DNA from: Ophioderma brevispina
Taxonomy: Eukaryota; Echinodermata; Ophiuroidea; Amphilepidida; Ophiodermatidae
Length of the DNA stretch: 64,000 nucleotides
Reading direction: 5' to 3'
NCBI GenBank assembly: GCA_023653785.1
Contig: JAMKCH010001590.1
Location: 1 to 64,000, forward strand
Notes under the pieces: model-generated
Told to the model about the DNA's origin: nothing
Databases searched by the model: none
The model's input: the letters and a program-made list of their open reading frames with translations, nothing else
Shown here: positions 20,914 through 31,625 of the stretch, piece by piece
Position numbering within the stretch: the stretch's first letter is position 1
How the letters are laid out: each line of letters begins with the position of its first letter
Made by a program: the position numbers and the translations under genes

Positions 20914-21140
20914 TCTTTGTAAACATAACAATATTTTGGAAAATTGGCAGCGGGCTTCCCGGAAAATAATCATTTTTTTCATGCCAATATAGTACATGAA
21001 AGCTATATCTTAATTGATTTTGGGCGTTTCCATAAAGTGAACCATCTACCCACTTAAAGAATTCGGAAAACCTTCAAGGATAAACCACGATTTATTATTT
21101 AAAGTTTTACACATTTAAAGTGTACTCGAAAAGTGGTTTA
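20914..21140. other. Unassigned sequence
   Basis: No feature recognised. Confidence 0.45.
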
Positions 21141-21245
21141 TCTTCATTTAAGACTGCACGGAAATAAACTAGCATGAAATCTTCTATAAAAGGATCCAAA
21201 GGATTACAAGGATTGTACAGCTTATTTCGTACGGAGTCTTAGCTA
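21141..21245 (-). repeat. Repeat matching 59205-59290 in inverse orientation
   Basis: Reverse-complemented, this reads CAATCCTTGTAATCCTTT, GATCC, then TTATAGAAGATTTCATGCTA, which is present with few changes at 59230-59282. The outer words (GGAAATAAACT, CTTATTTCGTACGGAG) are weakly inverted around it, so it may be a small fold-back element. Confidence 0.65.
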
Positions 21246-21704
21246 ACTCATGAATAATTCTTACACCAAGGACACACCAAACAGTGAGTCAAATGGTTAT
21301 ACAAAAACACTATTGATTTTAAGAAAATTCTGCAAGTTCAAACAGAAAAAATTAAATGGGGGGGATTATATGGTATCTCTTGGTTGCATTTATCCTGCCC
21401 TTTATGATGTGAACCTTTAATTACCTTCATACAATTAGATGCATGTTTTGGTGAGGAACAGCGATCACAGTCCCCAGGCCAAAAAGTAGTTTGACAACTA
21501 TTAGTGTGAATTTTGAAATACAAGTAGAGCTAAGATGCAAAAGGACAACAAAACATAGTGAAAAAATAACAAAATATGCCAGAGATGTATGGCTTTAAGA
21601 ACAGCAAGTTTTTAATCATGATTAAACAATTACGCACCATACAATGTTGTATCCTGTGAATGTTGAGTTAAAGTCTAAACATGGGCGGCATTCAATTTAG
21701 AGAG

Positions 21705-21880
21705 TAAAGGCATAATTTTGGGAACCTGTACTCTCTTTACAATGAATTGAAACCAAGGCGATACCATTATTTTAAGTGGAAGAACGAGACCGGAGGCAGA
21801 GTTCTTCCATGCAAAAATAATGGTGTCGCCGGTTTCAATTCATTGTAAAGAGAGTACCGGTTCCCCAAATCATACCTTTA
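21705..21880. mobile_element. Palindromic MITE, TIR TAAAGGYATGATTT-like
   Basis: The two arms share, in inverse orientation, GTACTCTCTTTACAATGAA, TTGAAACC, CACCATTATTTT-type and GGAAGAAC blocks. They close on a short loop around 21790. It is about 176 bp and non-coding. Confidence 0.8.
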
Positions 21881-22260
21881 GTATCATTCAATAAACAGCT
21901 TAACATGTGAAGGTATATTTAAACCTAATTTCGCGATATTTTATGGCTTAAACATGTTAAATACAACAAGAAAGGACTGCCACTACCCAGTGACAACAAT
22001 CGAACAACCCGTTGAACGCAACGATCATACGCAACGAGCGCAACATTGACAAGCGCGCGCGAAAGTAGCAAAACGCGGATGACACAAGCACTTCAACCTA
22101 AAAATAATGTCAATACGCACCGTGTACTACCTGGGTTAAATTGTCGAATTGAACTCGGGCACCGGCCAATGACATTGTTTACATTTTCACAGCTGTTTAA
22201 GAATTATTTTTATTTTGAACCATAATTCAACATCCACAACACTGACAGAAAAAATAAAGA
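21881..22260. other. Unassigned sequence
   Basis: A CG-containing patch (GACAAGCGCGCGCGAAAG near 22046) stands out in AT-rich DNA. No gene is seen. Confidence 0.45.
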
Positions 22261-22455
22261 ATTACTGTAAAAGTGAAATATTCAAGCTACATTAACTTTT
22301 GCGCTTTCCGCGCACTTGTGTGCAAGCGCGAAATAAGAACACGCAAAAATGTTTATTTTGTGTATATGTAGGATAGCTGAAAAAAGCGAATTTAAAAACA
22401 AGTGAAAATGCTAAAAATCACTGAAGCGTGAAAGATTACCACTTTTACAGTAATT
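22261..22455. mobile_element. MITE with perfect 15-bp TIR ATTACTGTAAAAGTG
   Basis: ATTACTGTAAAAGTG (22261-22275) and CACTTTTACAGTAAT (22441-22455) are perfectly inverted. The inside contains GCGCTTTCCGCGC and CAAGCGCGAAATAAG words that can pair locally. It is non-coding and 195 bp. Confidence 0.8.
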
Positions 22456-22948
22456 TTAACTTGCATATACTACGTTCAATTTGGTTTGTTTTTTCAATAG
22501 CATACTTATTTCTTATTTTTAAGGAAAAAGTTGAGTAAAACAATGGGGGGAAGCTTAATCATTTTCTATCTAGTCCACTTCGTAGACCATCTGTTATACT
22601 TCCATTGCGGCTGCAGAAGTACTAGTAAAGTAACAATATCTCCCAAACCTACAACTTATATAACAATTTCACAAGATTCACACCATTTAAATATCTGGCT
22701 TGGGTGAAACTGATGTGGCAAATACATAACAATGACAAAATAAGAGATTAGTCAGGCTAAAAATACATGATTAAAACATATTGATGAATAAATAAAATAA
22801 AAACAAAATGGCTGGCAAGAGAAAAATAATTATTATTCATCTACCACAAGTTAAAATGAGAACGTATAACTCGAATTTCATATGTAATGTATTGGGCCAC
22901 CCTGACATATTCTACACCTTAAGGAATAAACTGCATACTCCCCTGCAT
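22456..22948. other. Unassigned sequence
   Basis: AT-rich. No feature recognised. Confidence 0.5.
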
Positions 22949-23086
22949 AAAGGTTGCCAAATTTTTAAGTATGTAACATGAAGTTGCTGCTATTCTGGAA
23001 CATCATCAACAGGAACAACATAATTAATGCTCCCCCGGTATAATCAGCATATATGGGGGTTTTTACTCCCCAATTGGCAACCTTTA
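22949..23086. repeat. Small inverted repeat AAAGGTTGCCAA
   Basis: TAAAGGTTGCCAA near 22949 faces TTGGCAACCTTTA at 23074-23086, about 110 bp apart. It may be a minor MITE. No target duplication is obvious. Confidence 0.45.
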
Positions 23087-23732
23087 AATTTACTTATTAC
23101 AATGTGGTTGATCAGCTGCCTCGGTATCATGTGCACGTGGGAATTCCACAAATATATGCTTTTAAAGTTTTGTAAGAACACAGTTAAACCACAAACCACA
23201 AAAGAATAAATTATTGTTATGATTGGTTCCCTAATTGGTACCCTGTATTCTGAATTTACTGAACAAATTAGTACCGAACCATTTTTCCTTTACAGTGGGT
23301 TAGCATGCAAATGCACAAGGCCATACACACTTTACAGAAAGTGCCGATTGTGGTGGCTTAAATCATTCTGTAACAATGTAGCAACCAACAGGGGTATACA
23401 GCTGGCTATACTATATTACACTTGTCAAAGTTCCCCAATCCGACAGCTTTTTTGGCCTTAGTTATAGAATAACATCAAAGTTACCGAGCAGATTTTCCAA
23501 AATTATTTGCCTTAGCTCCGTGAGCAACAATCACACATGCATGGTAGCTACATATTCTCCTTTTAACTTCCTAATCTTTTGATCTATATACCTAATAAGA
23601 TATTTAAGCATTCAGTGAAAATATATATATATTTAAAAATACCAAAAAGACAAATCATCGTGTGAATACAATAAAGTCCCAAGTACAATAGCTGCCATTC
23701 ATCAGAAATGCTCATCAAACATACCATTATTA
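23087..23732. other. Unassigned sequence
   Basis: The ORF 23219-23461 (+) contains several cysteines but has no recognisable pattern or splice support. A short AT-dinucleotide run lies near 23624. Confidence 0.4.
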
Positions 23733-23815
23733 TATGCCAAGTCTGTGCTCAGTGGCTCTTGAAATATTTCTTTAGGCGACTAGAGCCACTGACTCAAAGA
23801 AAGATAAAATGAGAG
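23733..23815 (+). repeat. Dispersed repeat, partner of 1245-1325
   Basis: CCAAGTCTGTGCTCAGTGGC, then AGAGCCACTGACTCAAAG, with the AGTGGCTCT/AGAGCCACT inverted pair conserved. Confidence 0.6.
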
Positions 23816-24057
23816 TGGCAGCTACTACACTGAATGCGACCACCTTACATTCACACAATGAAACGCACAAAGTTTTTCAATCAGTAAAGCAAGCAACAAA
23901 ATAGTTGTTTTTCTTCTGATTTCCCTGCCAAATTTGAGCCTGATTGGTTTATCACGGACGGAAACTTGACAAATTTTGGAAGTTTGAAAGCCTGGAAATT
24001 AAAAATCAGGTGTAGTGGATTATTTTTTGCTTAATGGGCCATAGCTATCTTAAACTG

Positions 24058-24208
24058 GAATTTTGTGGTTCTCGGCTTTTGCGCTCGATATATTCAAAGA
24101 ATATAAGTTGTGGGCCGCTCCATAAAAAACTGAACATTTTACTGACAAATACACATGCATAACAGATTGCAATGTGGTCCTGCCAGCTATGCTGGCGGCC
24201 CACAAAAA
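24058..24208 (+). mobile_element. Family D repeat, short copy without core
   Basis: The family begins GAATTTT(T/G)(C/T)GGTTCTCGGC, then GCGCTCG, a TATATTCAAAGAATATA hairpin and TGTGGGCCGC. It ends with GTGGTCCTGCCAGCT, a short loop and CTGGCGGCCCACAAAAA. Here the two ends are only about 70 bp apart, because the core seen in other copies is missing. TGTGGGCCGC and GCGGCCCACA are a perfect 10-base inverted pair. Confidence 0.85.
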
Positions 24209-24412
24209 GTGCAGCCAGTACACCTAATGGAACCTACAATTCTCGCAAAAAGTTCTTGGAACAACCCACGGTTTCTTAGTGCAACGACCCGGCACTGGAA
24301 CAACTTGCCTCACCAATTACTTGATATTATTAATTTCAATGCTTTTAAAGAGGGACTCGCTGATTTCGTTGATGATGATGGCAACTCAACTCACAACCCA
24401 CTAACCAGTTAG
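24209..24412 (+). mobile_element. LINE reverse-transcriptase C-terminal fragment
   Basis: The frame reads R-F-L-S-A-T-T-R-H-W-N-N-L-P, then F-N-A-F-K-E-G-L-A-D-F, and stops at TAG (24410-24412). The order (aromatic/R)-x-W-N-x-L-P ... F-K-x-x-L is the hallmark of the last residues of CR1/L2/jockey-like LINE polyproteins. Only about 60 residues are left, so the copy is heavily 5'-truncated and directly abuts the family D repeat. The open frame extends back into that repeat to an ATG at 24155, which makes it a chance fusion. Confidence 0.7.
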
Positions 24413-25614
24413 TGTCTGGGTCACCAAACTCTAGAGTGATGCAGGAACCTGCTTTGTTGGAGTATAAATGATCCAGATCCAAGCGTGAGACTGTGCTGTG
24501 AGTGAATTTTACCATTCTCCAAACTCCAAGGGAAAGTAGGAGCTGGGAGAACTGTTTTACCCTTCACCCCCCCCCCCCCCTCCCCATCAGAGAACGTTGA
24601 GACCCCTTCACAACACGATGAAACGTTGGCCTCTGAACAGCATTGTACAGGGGAGCGGGGACATGTATTTACACCCGAATGCGCTTCAGTGTTCCAAGAC
24701 TTTGGCGAGGATTGTAGTTGTGGGGCCATAAAATTAATGCCCTGCATGTTCTTGTTTATGATGGCATCACAACTAATTATTGATTTACTGTACTTTTCAA
24801 TAATGCTTTTTTTCAAGCAGCAAACATGTACATCTTCCAGTTAACACTTAAAAAAAAAAAATTGAATTTGATCTTTGGCCCCAAAATAATATTGAATGCA
24901 TGTAAAATAAATACTACACACCAAGCTTGAAAAATAAATGTTCATACTCAATACATATGGAAGCATAAATATATAAACAAGCCTTTCATACTGTTTGTGT
25001 TTGATAAATAGAGCATTAGTGCACTACAGATATTATCCACTCTTTTGTTTTTGACAAGGTTTCATGCATCAAAGAGTATTCAAGAAATCCCATGTCAGGT
25101 TATAATATACATGGTTATTATGCATCCTAAGTAACTCACTCCTAATTACAACCCTGATAAAATATTTGACATCTTATTTAACAATGACCTAAAAATTCCC
25201 AGATTATACTTTGACCACTACAAACACAGGCGGGCATCTTCAAATGTGAGTTAAGAACCCGGGTAAATAGCAATACAGGGCAATTGATGCAGTAGTGGTT
25301 ATGTGACGCTTGTGTTCTTTTAGAAAGTTCAAGCGTTAACAAGGAATATTTTTACATATAGATTCTCGGAGTGTCCCCCTATATAATGGATTTTCCCCCC
25401 GTAACCGTAACACTTTTGTTCTGACACACTTATGATTCAAAAACCCTTCATGGACTAAAGCATGTTTATTCTGTTAGGTTTCCGAATTCATAGTTGTCCG
25501 AAGTGGTGTCCTATGGGTCCGGTTACAGAAACTCCCCTATTTACATGCTGATCCTAGTATAGTCTAGGCATCATGCTACACACAATATATATCACAACCA
25601 GCAGAACTTAGAAT
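24413..25614. other. Unassigned sequence
   Basis: May include the 3' untranslated part of the LINE fragment at its left end. A C-run lies at about 24568-24582. Open frames on both strands at 24421-24844 overlap and have no motif. From 24850 to 25600 I see nothing. Confidence 0.45.
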
Positions 25615-25803
25615 TAACGCGGTGCGTAACATGTCCCTGCCGACACCCTACGACCCCAAGGTGACCATTGATCCTGCCCGTTGAGGTAGTTCCAAAGCTC
25701 CAACTCTCCCTCCAAGTGTCTTGGGAATTCATCAGTGATTGAAATACCCGTTATATACCTGGGAAACCTGGGCCAGAATATCCCCGATTTTCTCCTTCAG
25801 AGG
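25615..25803 (-). other. Coding-like segment of unknown identity
   Basis: On the minus strand a stretch of about 60 codons is open to a TAA at 25615-25617. Its composition is protein-like, with F-P-R-Y-I-T-G, an acidic and aromatic part (E-G-E-L-E-L-W-N-Y-L) and W-S-P-W-G-R-R. Just upstream, another frame gives F-T-P-H-N-F-N-K-T-M-K-P-L-K-E-K-I-G-D. The frame changes suggest a decayed coding sequence, most likely of a transposon, but no family is recognised. The plus strand is also open over part of it. Confidence 0.22.
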
Positions 25804-26957
25804 TTTCATTGTTTTATTAAAGTTATGCGGCGTGAAGCTGAACCATTGCCAAAGCTAACAAGACATAGCATTCCGGCCAGAACCTGCCCTTGATTTTCTA
25901 GACATAAAGTCTCGCCTCTAGGCTGTTTTCAATGAAACTGTAACCGTATATCGGCTGGTTTGCCCACAAATTGTGCTGGCTGGCTTGTGCCTGAGGCCAT
26001 CTTTAACGCTAAAATCATTGGTGTGCGAGGCCAGGAAATTGCCTATCGCTAGCACAAGTCCAGGTAATGGGTTAAAAACATGACATGGATCCATGTATGA
26101 ATCCTCTCAACAACATTGTCTCCAGGTCCTAGGAAATCCATCCAAGTATGTGGATCTGCAGTGAGCAATTAAATGTGTATGGTGGACCACTTTGGAGCAT
26201 GATCCCAAATGACCCCTAGATGACCTTTGACCTCACCCTGTCAGATCACATTTGGGACAACTACCCACGATCACTGTGTGCAGTTCATTAAATTCATTAA
26301 TGTGATACACTCCAAGTCAAAGCGACTAGTTAATCTGCTCGTTTCATAATCCCCTTCCGAATCCTTTCGGGCGGGGACAATTACCCTGCCGACAAATTTC
26401 AACAACCAAAAATCGTTCAAATTGTAATATATTTTTTTTTTACAATTAAGGCTATCCAATATAGCATATTTTGAAAAAAAAAAAACAATTACCATCACAA
26501 GTTGTCCTACTACTTGGATTTGACAGTTACTTTTGACTATCCAAATGACCGTTGACCTAATATGTCTACTCACCTCAGCTCTCTATGCCCCAGTTTATCA
26601 TCACCTAGTTTGCTTGTATCAAAGTCATTTTTCACACAGGACAACTTTGGATATTAAATTAAAGGCACGATCAGTGACTTGCTCATCTAACACTCTGTGA
26701 CCAAGTGGGTCCACATCGACCCAGAGAAGGTATCAAAGTAAATATTGTCTGATATCTCTTTTGGACTTTTGGACATCTGGCCAGCTAATACCACATAAAC
26801 CAAGTCTTTGAAGAGCCACTGCAAATAATAAGAATTTATAGAATGGTTGACTGTCAGGATTTGTTGTCTAACCATTGTTAGATTCAGGTTACAAAGAAGT
26901 ATTATGCAACCTTTCACCCTTGGATTATGGTATTAACTGTCAACCGATATGCAAACT
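25804..26957. other. Unassigned sequence
   Basis: Contains one TGACCTTTGACCT motif near 26221-26233 outside any recognised element. Otherwise no exon, repeat or RNA is seen. Confidence 0.45.
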
Positions 26958-27460
26958 GAATTTTCGCGTTCTCGGCTTTCGCGCTCGCTATATTCAAGAA
27001 TAATAAGCTGTGGGCCGCCCCATACCTTTGACCCTGTCACTGACCTTTGATCTCACTCATCACAATGAGGGATCGCAATGGTCACCTATACAAAAGTTTG
27101 GTTCCAATGAACTTCAAGTTTTCAATTTAGATCACTTTTAAATTTTAAGCCCTTTTTCACTGACCTCACATGACCTTTGACCTTTCACATGACCTTTGAC
27201 CTTTCAACATGACCTTTGAACCTTTCCACATACCTTTGACCTCATCACCATATGAGGAATCGCATGTGCGCCTATGACAGAAGTTTGGGTTTCCAATTGA
27301 AGTTAACTTTCAATTGAGGTCAATTTAAAAAAACTTAACACTTTTGTGACCTCCCATACCCACCTCCACAACCATCCACACCATCCACACCCATCCACAC
27401 ATCCACACGCACACGATTGCTAAGTGGGCCTGCCAGCTAATAGCTGCGGCCCCACAAAAA
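26958..27460 (+). mobile_element. Family D repeat with DR1-rich core
   Basis: Same ends as the copy at 24058-24208 (GGTTCTCGGCTTTCGCGC at left, GCCAGCTAATAGCTGCGGCC at right). The core holds three consecutive CATGACCTTTGA(A)CC(T) words at about 27170-27225, a second GACCTCATCAC half and a CATCCACAC-type short tandem repeat (27360-27415) before the right end. It is non-coding. Confidence 0.85.
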
Positions 27461-28090
27461 CAGACATTTAGGAATAGCTACACACTGTGCTGACTCTGGC
27501 CGGAAAGGTGTTAAAATTTTTTTTAAAAAATCCATAAAAAATCAGATTTTGCATGCCTGTAACAAGTACTGGTACCCTAACATATACCCTGGCAATGATA
27601 AGACCAGAACAACCTAATAGGTACAAATCGGAAATTTTAGTCCTTACTGTCTTACGACACGTAAATGCATTGGACAGGGATATCGTGAGAGTTTCCAATT
27701 TTCTTCTTTTCTGTTTCCTGCAATCTTCATTGGAAGAAGTAACTTATGAAATTATACCCCTTATCCTCAATTTTAAGCTATTCCTTCAAATTTCAAATAT
27801 TTGATTCTTTCGGGTGAATCACTGATATTGTCGTTAACCACAATCGACACTGACCTTAATTGACATCTATAAGACTTTTGACCGGAATGTGATAATCACA
27901 GCTCCCTCTTACTCATGAACTGTATCATACCAAGTTTGATAATGGAAGTTTTGAGCTGTTCATATAGGAGCCTTGTAATTGGAAACAACCCCAAATTAAT
28001 GTACCTCATACATACATGTGTATACAAATGGAAGGAATGCCATCATTAATTCCCCCTTTTGCTAAAATGAGGAAGTTATAAAAGGTAGTC
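27461..28090. other. Unassigned sequence
   Basis: The ORF 27553-27804 (+) has no recognisable domain and overlaps another open frame on the minus strand. I see nothing else. Confidence 0.4.
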
Positions 28091-28600
28091 ATTTTAAAAA
28101 TGCCCACTGGATCGTCAACAACCCGGGGTGGGGGGACTGGGTATTCTGGTCGGTAACCATCCTGCGTTTTACAAACACGGAGACCTGGGCAGTCTCGAGA
28201 CTTGCTATAATAGGGTATCAAATTCAACCTACGTCTCTGTCAGTCTCACATAGGGTATCAAATTTTACTTTTGTTTCAGGTAGAGTATAAAATCAGCAAA
28301 AATCTGTTAGAATGATGATTTTTGTGTTGATATCATGCTCAAAACAGAATAAAAAGTCCATAAAATAGCTCAAAATTGAGTGTAAAATCCCAAGTTAAAA
28401 TTCCAATGGTAATATTGCTTGGCCCCGGGTCTTGGATAGGGTGTCTATTTGAACAGATCTGGTCTCCGATAGGGTACCATTTTATTTGTTTCTGGTCTCA
28501 TATAGGGTCACCGCCATAACCCTTGTAACTCGGGTGGTTACCCAGGGTCGTGTACAGGTTACCCACCCCCACCCGGTCAACAACATTATGCTGTTTACCA
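28091..28600 (+). repeat. Degenerate repeat with ATAGGGTATCAAATTT word
   Basis: ATAGGGTATCAAATT occurs near 28210 and 28250, and variants (GATAGGGTACCATTTT, ATAGGGTCACC, GGATAGGGTGTC) recur to about 28510. GTCTC(C/A) words often precede them. The block looks like an old tandem repeat or a decayed element related in style to the GGGTCTTTGGGT family. Confidence 0.5.
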
Positions 28601-29306
28601 GGTCGATCCAAATGACGCTGAAACAAGCGCTGTATATAATCAAGATCAGTATGCCCAAGGAATTTAAATAATTACTGTTAGACAGCCATAATTATTGATC
28701 TATAAATATTTTTCCTATATGTCCACAATACATTTTTATGAAACCTAAACACAAGATATACAGCTTTATGTGAGTACTGATGAGTAAATAAACATTACAT
28801 TCACCATTGTACACAATTATGTTGACTAAAGAGTTATATAGATTCGCATTAACTACACCAACAATCTTATCAACAAATGGTGGGAAAAAGTTCTTGTAGA
28901 AAATGTAAAATTAGGTGAACAGGCATACATTGGTGTATGGTAAATCTTACAGTATTTCATTATTATTTTCTCCACATTTTGTTGTTTTGGGTCACAATTA
29001 TTTTTTTTATACTTAAAAGCAAATTTCATCATCTGTTCAGGGTGAAAAATAGGAATATAGAGGGCACTGTAATGTACAAATCATTATTTATGTAGCCCTA
29101 TATTGCAAGATTCCCACAATGGTTTGTTCTGATTTTTACAGGGGTATAAACTCTTGCATGTCCCTATTGTCAAAATAGGGACATTGTGTCACCACTTCTT
29201 AAAAGTGTTCTAAAAATAAAAGACAATTTGCATGGAGTCAACCAGCTGTGCTTTTGATAAGACACATATAAAGCATATGAACAAGCACTCCACAGGATAT
29301 CAACTA
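28601..29306. other. Unassigned sequence
   Basis: AT-rich. No feature recognised. Confidence 0.5.
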
Positions 29307-29759
29307 GAATTTTGCGGTTCTCGGCTTTCGCGCTCGCTATATTCAAAGAATATAAGCTGTGGGCCGCTCCATGACCTTTGACCTTGGCACAAGACCTTTG
29401 ACCTCATCAACATATGAGGGATCCCATGGTGCACCTATGACACAAGTTTGGTTCCAATTGAACTTCAACTTTTCAATTGAGGTCAATTTTACATTTTTAG
29501 CCTATTTTTCAACTTGACCTCACATGACCTTCGACCTCGGCACATGACCTTTGACCTCGTCAATATATGAGGGATCCCATGGTGCACCTATGACAGAAGT
29601 TCGATTCCAATTGAACTTCAACTTTTCAATTGAGGTCAATTTAAAAAAAACTTAACATTTTAGTGACACACACACATCCACCCCCACATACATCCACACA
29701 TACACACGCACAACAGATTGCCGAGTGGTCCTCCAGCTAAAGCTGGCGGCCCACAAAAA
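29307..29759 (+). mobile_element. Family D repeat, best-preserved full copy
   Basis: Left part GGTTCTCGGCTTTCGCGCTC, hairpin TATATTCAAAGAATATA and TGGGCCGC. The core has two repeats of about 160 bp. Each starts with TGACCTTTGACCT or TGACCTTCGACCT and continues through ATGAGGGATCCCATGG, TTCCAATTGAACTTCAAC and CAATTGAGGTCAATTT. A CATCCACAC-type tract and CCAGCTAAAGCTGGCGGCCC close the element. It is non-coding and 453 bp. Confidence 0.9.
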
Positions 29760-30073
29760 TGGTACCTCAGTGGTGCTAAGTAAAGGGCAGCCCTTACTTT
29801 GCAATTAACTTAAAACCAGTATTTTGGCAAATGATGACCATTACTGGTCAATTTTGGCGGGAATACTATCATTTGGGGGAGGGGGGGTGAGGAATAGAAG
29901 AATGATTATGACCCCTCAATGTAATTACACAGAATTAACATGAAAATAGCAAATTGTCAATCTGTGGTTGAAAAAAAAAATAATAACCAACCAATCAGGA
30001 AATTAAAAAAAAAAGACTTGGCCATTCCAACCACTCACAATTGTAAAGGCCCATAAATATGTTTATTTTATTA
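29760..30073. other. Unassigned sequence, 3' side of the exon pair
   Basis: A G-run near 29875-29890 and A-runs near 29970 and 30005. On the minus strand AATAAA sits at 30067-30072 (overlapping a second at 30062-30067), immediately after the stop codon of the next feature. Confidence 0.45.
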
Positions 30074-30322
30074 CTACGCACTCGTCAGATGTCCATCCCT
30101 GTTTCTAGCTTCTCTCACACGCTGCCTTGTGTAATACGGATGGTTGGCTCCATTCCTGGTCACGCCGTTCACTTCCTCAGGGATTTTGGCATTCTCGTCT
30201 ATTTCGTATACCCATTTCTTGGTGGAACGCCACCAATCCCACGCCCCCGGCTGATTCCTTTGTTGCTTGATTCGTTTTGTGATGAAGACAACACCATACA
30301 AACACACAAAAACCATCAGCAT
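30074..30322 (-). CDS. Probable terminal exon, copy A
   Basis: Not recognised. On the minus strand a good acceptor (TGTTTCCCATGTCCAG) precedes 82 codons and TAG, followed within a few bases by overlapping AATAAA signals. The product opens with a hydrophobic stretch (M-V-F-V-C-L-Y-G-V-V-F) followed by a basic T-K-R-I-K-Q-Q-R. That looks like the end of a transmembrane helix entering the cytosol, then A-W-D-W-W, Y-E-I-D-E-N-A-K and a hydrophilic R/N-rich tail. If it is a last exon, the protein is a membrane protein with a roughly 65-residue cytosolic tail. A shorter, diverged copy lies upstream at 30391-30534. The very short 3' UTR is unusual. Confidence 0.42.
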   Translation of the reverse strand: MLMVFVCLYGVVFITKRIKQQRNQPGAWDWWRSTKKWVYEIDENAKIPEEVNGVTRNGANHPYYTRQRVREARNRDGHLTSA

Positions 30323-30390
30323 CTGGACATGGGAAACAGTGAAATCATTACATATGAACTATTTGATGTTGTTTGTCTGTTTGATTTGAA

Positions 30391-30534
30391 CTAATCGTTC
30401 TTGGCTTGCTCGTCTATTTCGTACACCAATTTCTTGGTGAAGCGCCACCAATCCCAAGCCCCCGGCCCGAGTCCGCTTTGCTTGCTCGTTTGGTGAGAAG
30501 ACCACACCGGACAAACAAACGAGAACCATCACAT
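30391..30534 (-). pseudogene. Duplicated terminal exon, copy B (frameshifted)
   Basis: The minus strand repeats the layout of copy A: an acceptor ending GCTACGTGCAG, then ATG-TGATGGTT in place of ATGCTGATGGTT, then V-C-L-S-G-V-V-F. After about 12 codons small deletions shift the frame relative to copy A. In the shifted frame the A-W-D-W-W-R-(F)-T-K-K and V-Y-E-I-D-E-Q-A-K residues of copy A reappear and end at TAG (30391-30393). Read without the shift, the frame stays open to 30359 with unrelated residues. Either it is a decayed duplicate or an alternative last exon with a different tail. Confidence 0.42.
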
Positions 30535-31439
30535 CTGCACGTAGCAACAGTGAATAATTAACATGGACAATTTGATGTGTCAAACTAATAGTTCCTGCTA
30601 TTGGAAAACATTTCTCCTTTCCAGTCTGAACTTTTTGGTCAAACAGGGCTTAAAATAGTATATATGGATTTGTATCCATAGACATGTACTTTCTTTTTGC
30701 ACTATATCTGTCATACATATACCTATGAGCATTGACCAAAAAGGCTCAATCAAAGCCTCATCTGAAGCACCACCAGAGTTTTCTAGCTTTCGTGTTAAAA
30801 ACCTTTTGGACTCTCTTTGTAGCGTGCACCACATGCCGATTTCTTACTTGCGTGGTAGCCAATACGGCAGCATACCGTTTCTACCGCGCGCTACTGCACA
30901 GTTAACACCGTTCAGTGCATGCAGTACTGTAAATAGGGCTTCCGAAGTACCTAGTTTGAATTAAGTATACAGTGGTGTGGCTACTCTACTGTACCTAGCC
31001 CAATGGCTACCCTGTATAGTTGCCCACTAGGTGGAGAGAACGTCGATACCTCGCGTAAACTAGGGCGCCATTTGATAGTGGGCAAATGAGCGCTATACAA
31101 TTGTCTCTTTTTGCAGTTTTGGATCGTTTTTTTTTTTTCAAATCATATTTAATTCAAATCAGGCACATCAAAAACCCCCATATCACATACTTCTAATGAA
31201 AACGCAAATATGTGATTATGCGTCGATTCTTTTTTATTTTTCCATGTAACGGTATGCACCACTTAAAAGCTACATTGCTGAACCCCCATTGAATTTGGAC
31301 CAATTCATATCCAAAGATATAACAGATGTTTGGCTATATCTCAAAATCAATATTTGCGATTTCGTACACATTTGTTTGTTTTGATCACATCCCATATGTG
31401 CCAACAAGAACCGATCTAAAGACAAAATTTGGGCCATAG
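30535..31439. other. Unassigned sequence
   Basis: Overlapping open frames on both strands at 30598-30964 carry no known motif. I did not find further exons of the 30-kb exon pair here. Confidence 0.4.
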
Positions 31440-31625
31440 AAATACTACGCACCGAGAGCCGGTGTAACCCACGTAGCTACTCCGCACGGGGAGACCTCGC
31501 TGTGTGTAGCACATCCATCTAGGCAGCAAAATACATGAAATCCTGGCCGGCAAGTGCACGTCTAGTGGGTAGATACTCCATCATGTCCCGGTAGTAGCTG
31601 CGAGGTAACTACCATGAAGAATTGG
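31440..31625 (+). repeat. Dispersed repeat shared with 43030-43160
   Basis: CGTCTAGTGGGTAGATACTCC and GTAGTAGCTGCGAGGTAACT, then ACCATGA, match the reverse complement of 43030-43160. Farther left, CACGTAGCTACTCC and a GTGTAGC word also have counterparts. Confidence 0.55.
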
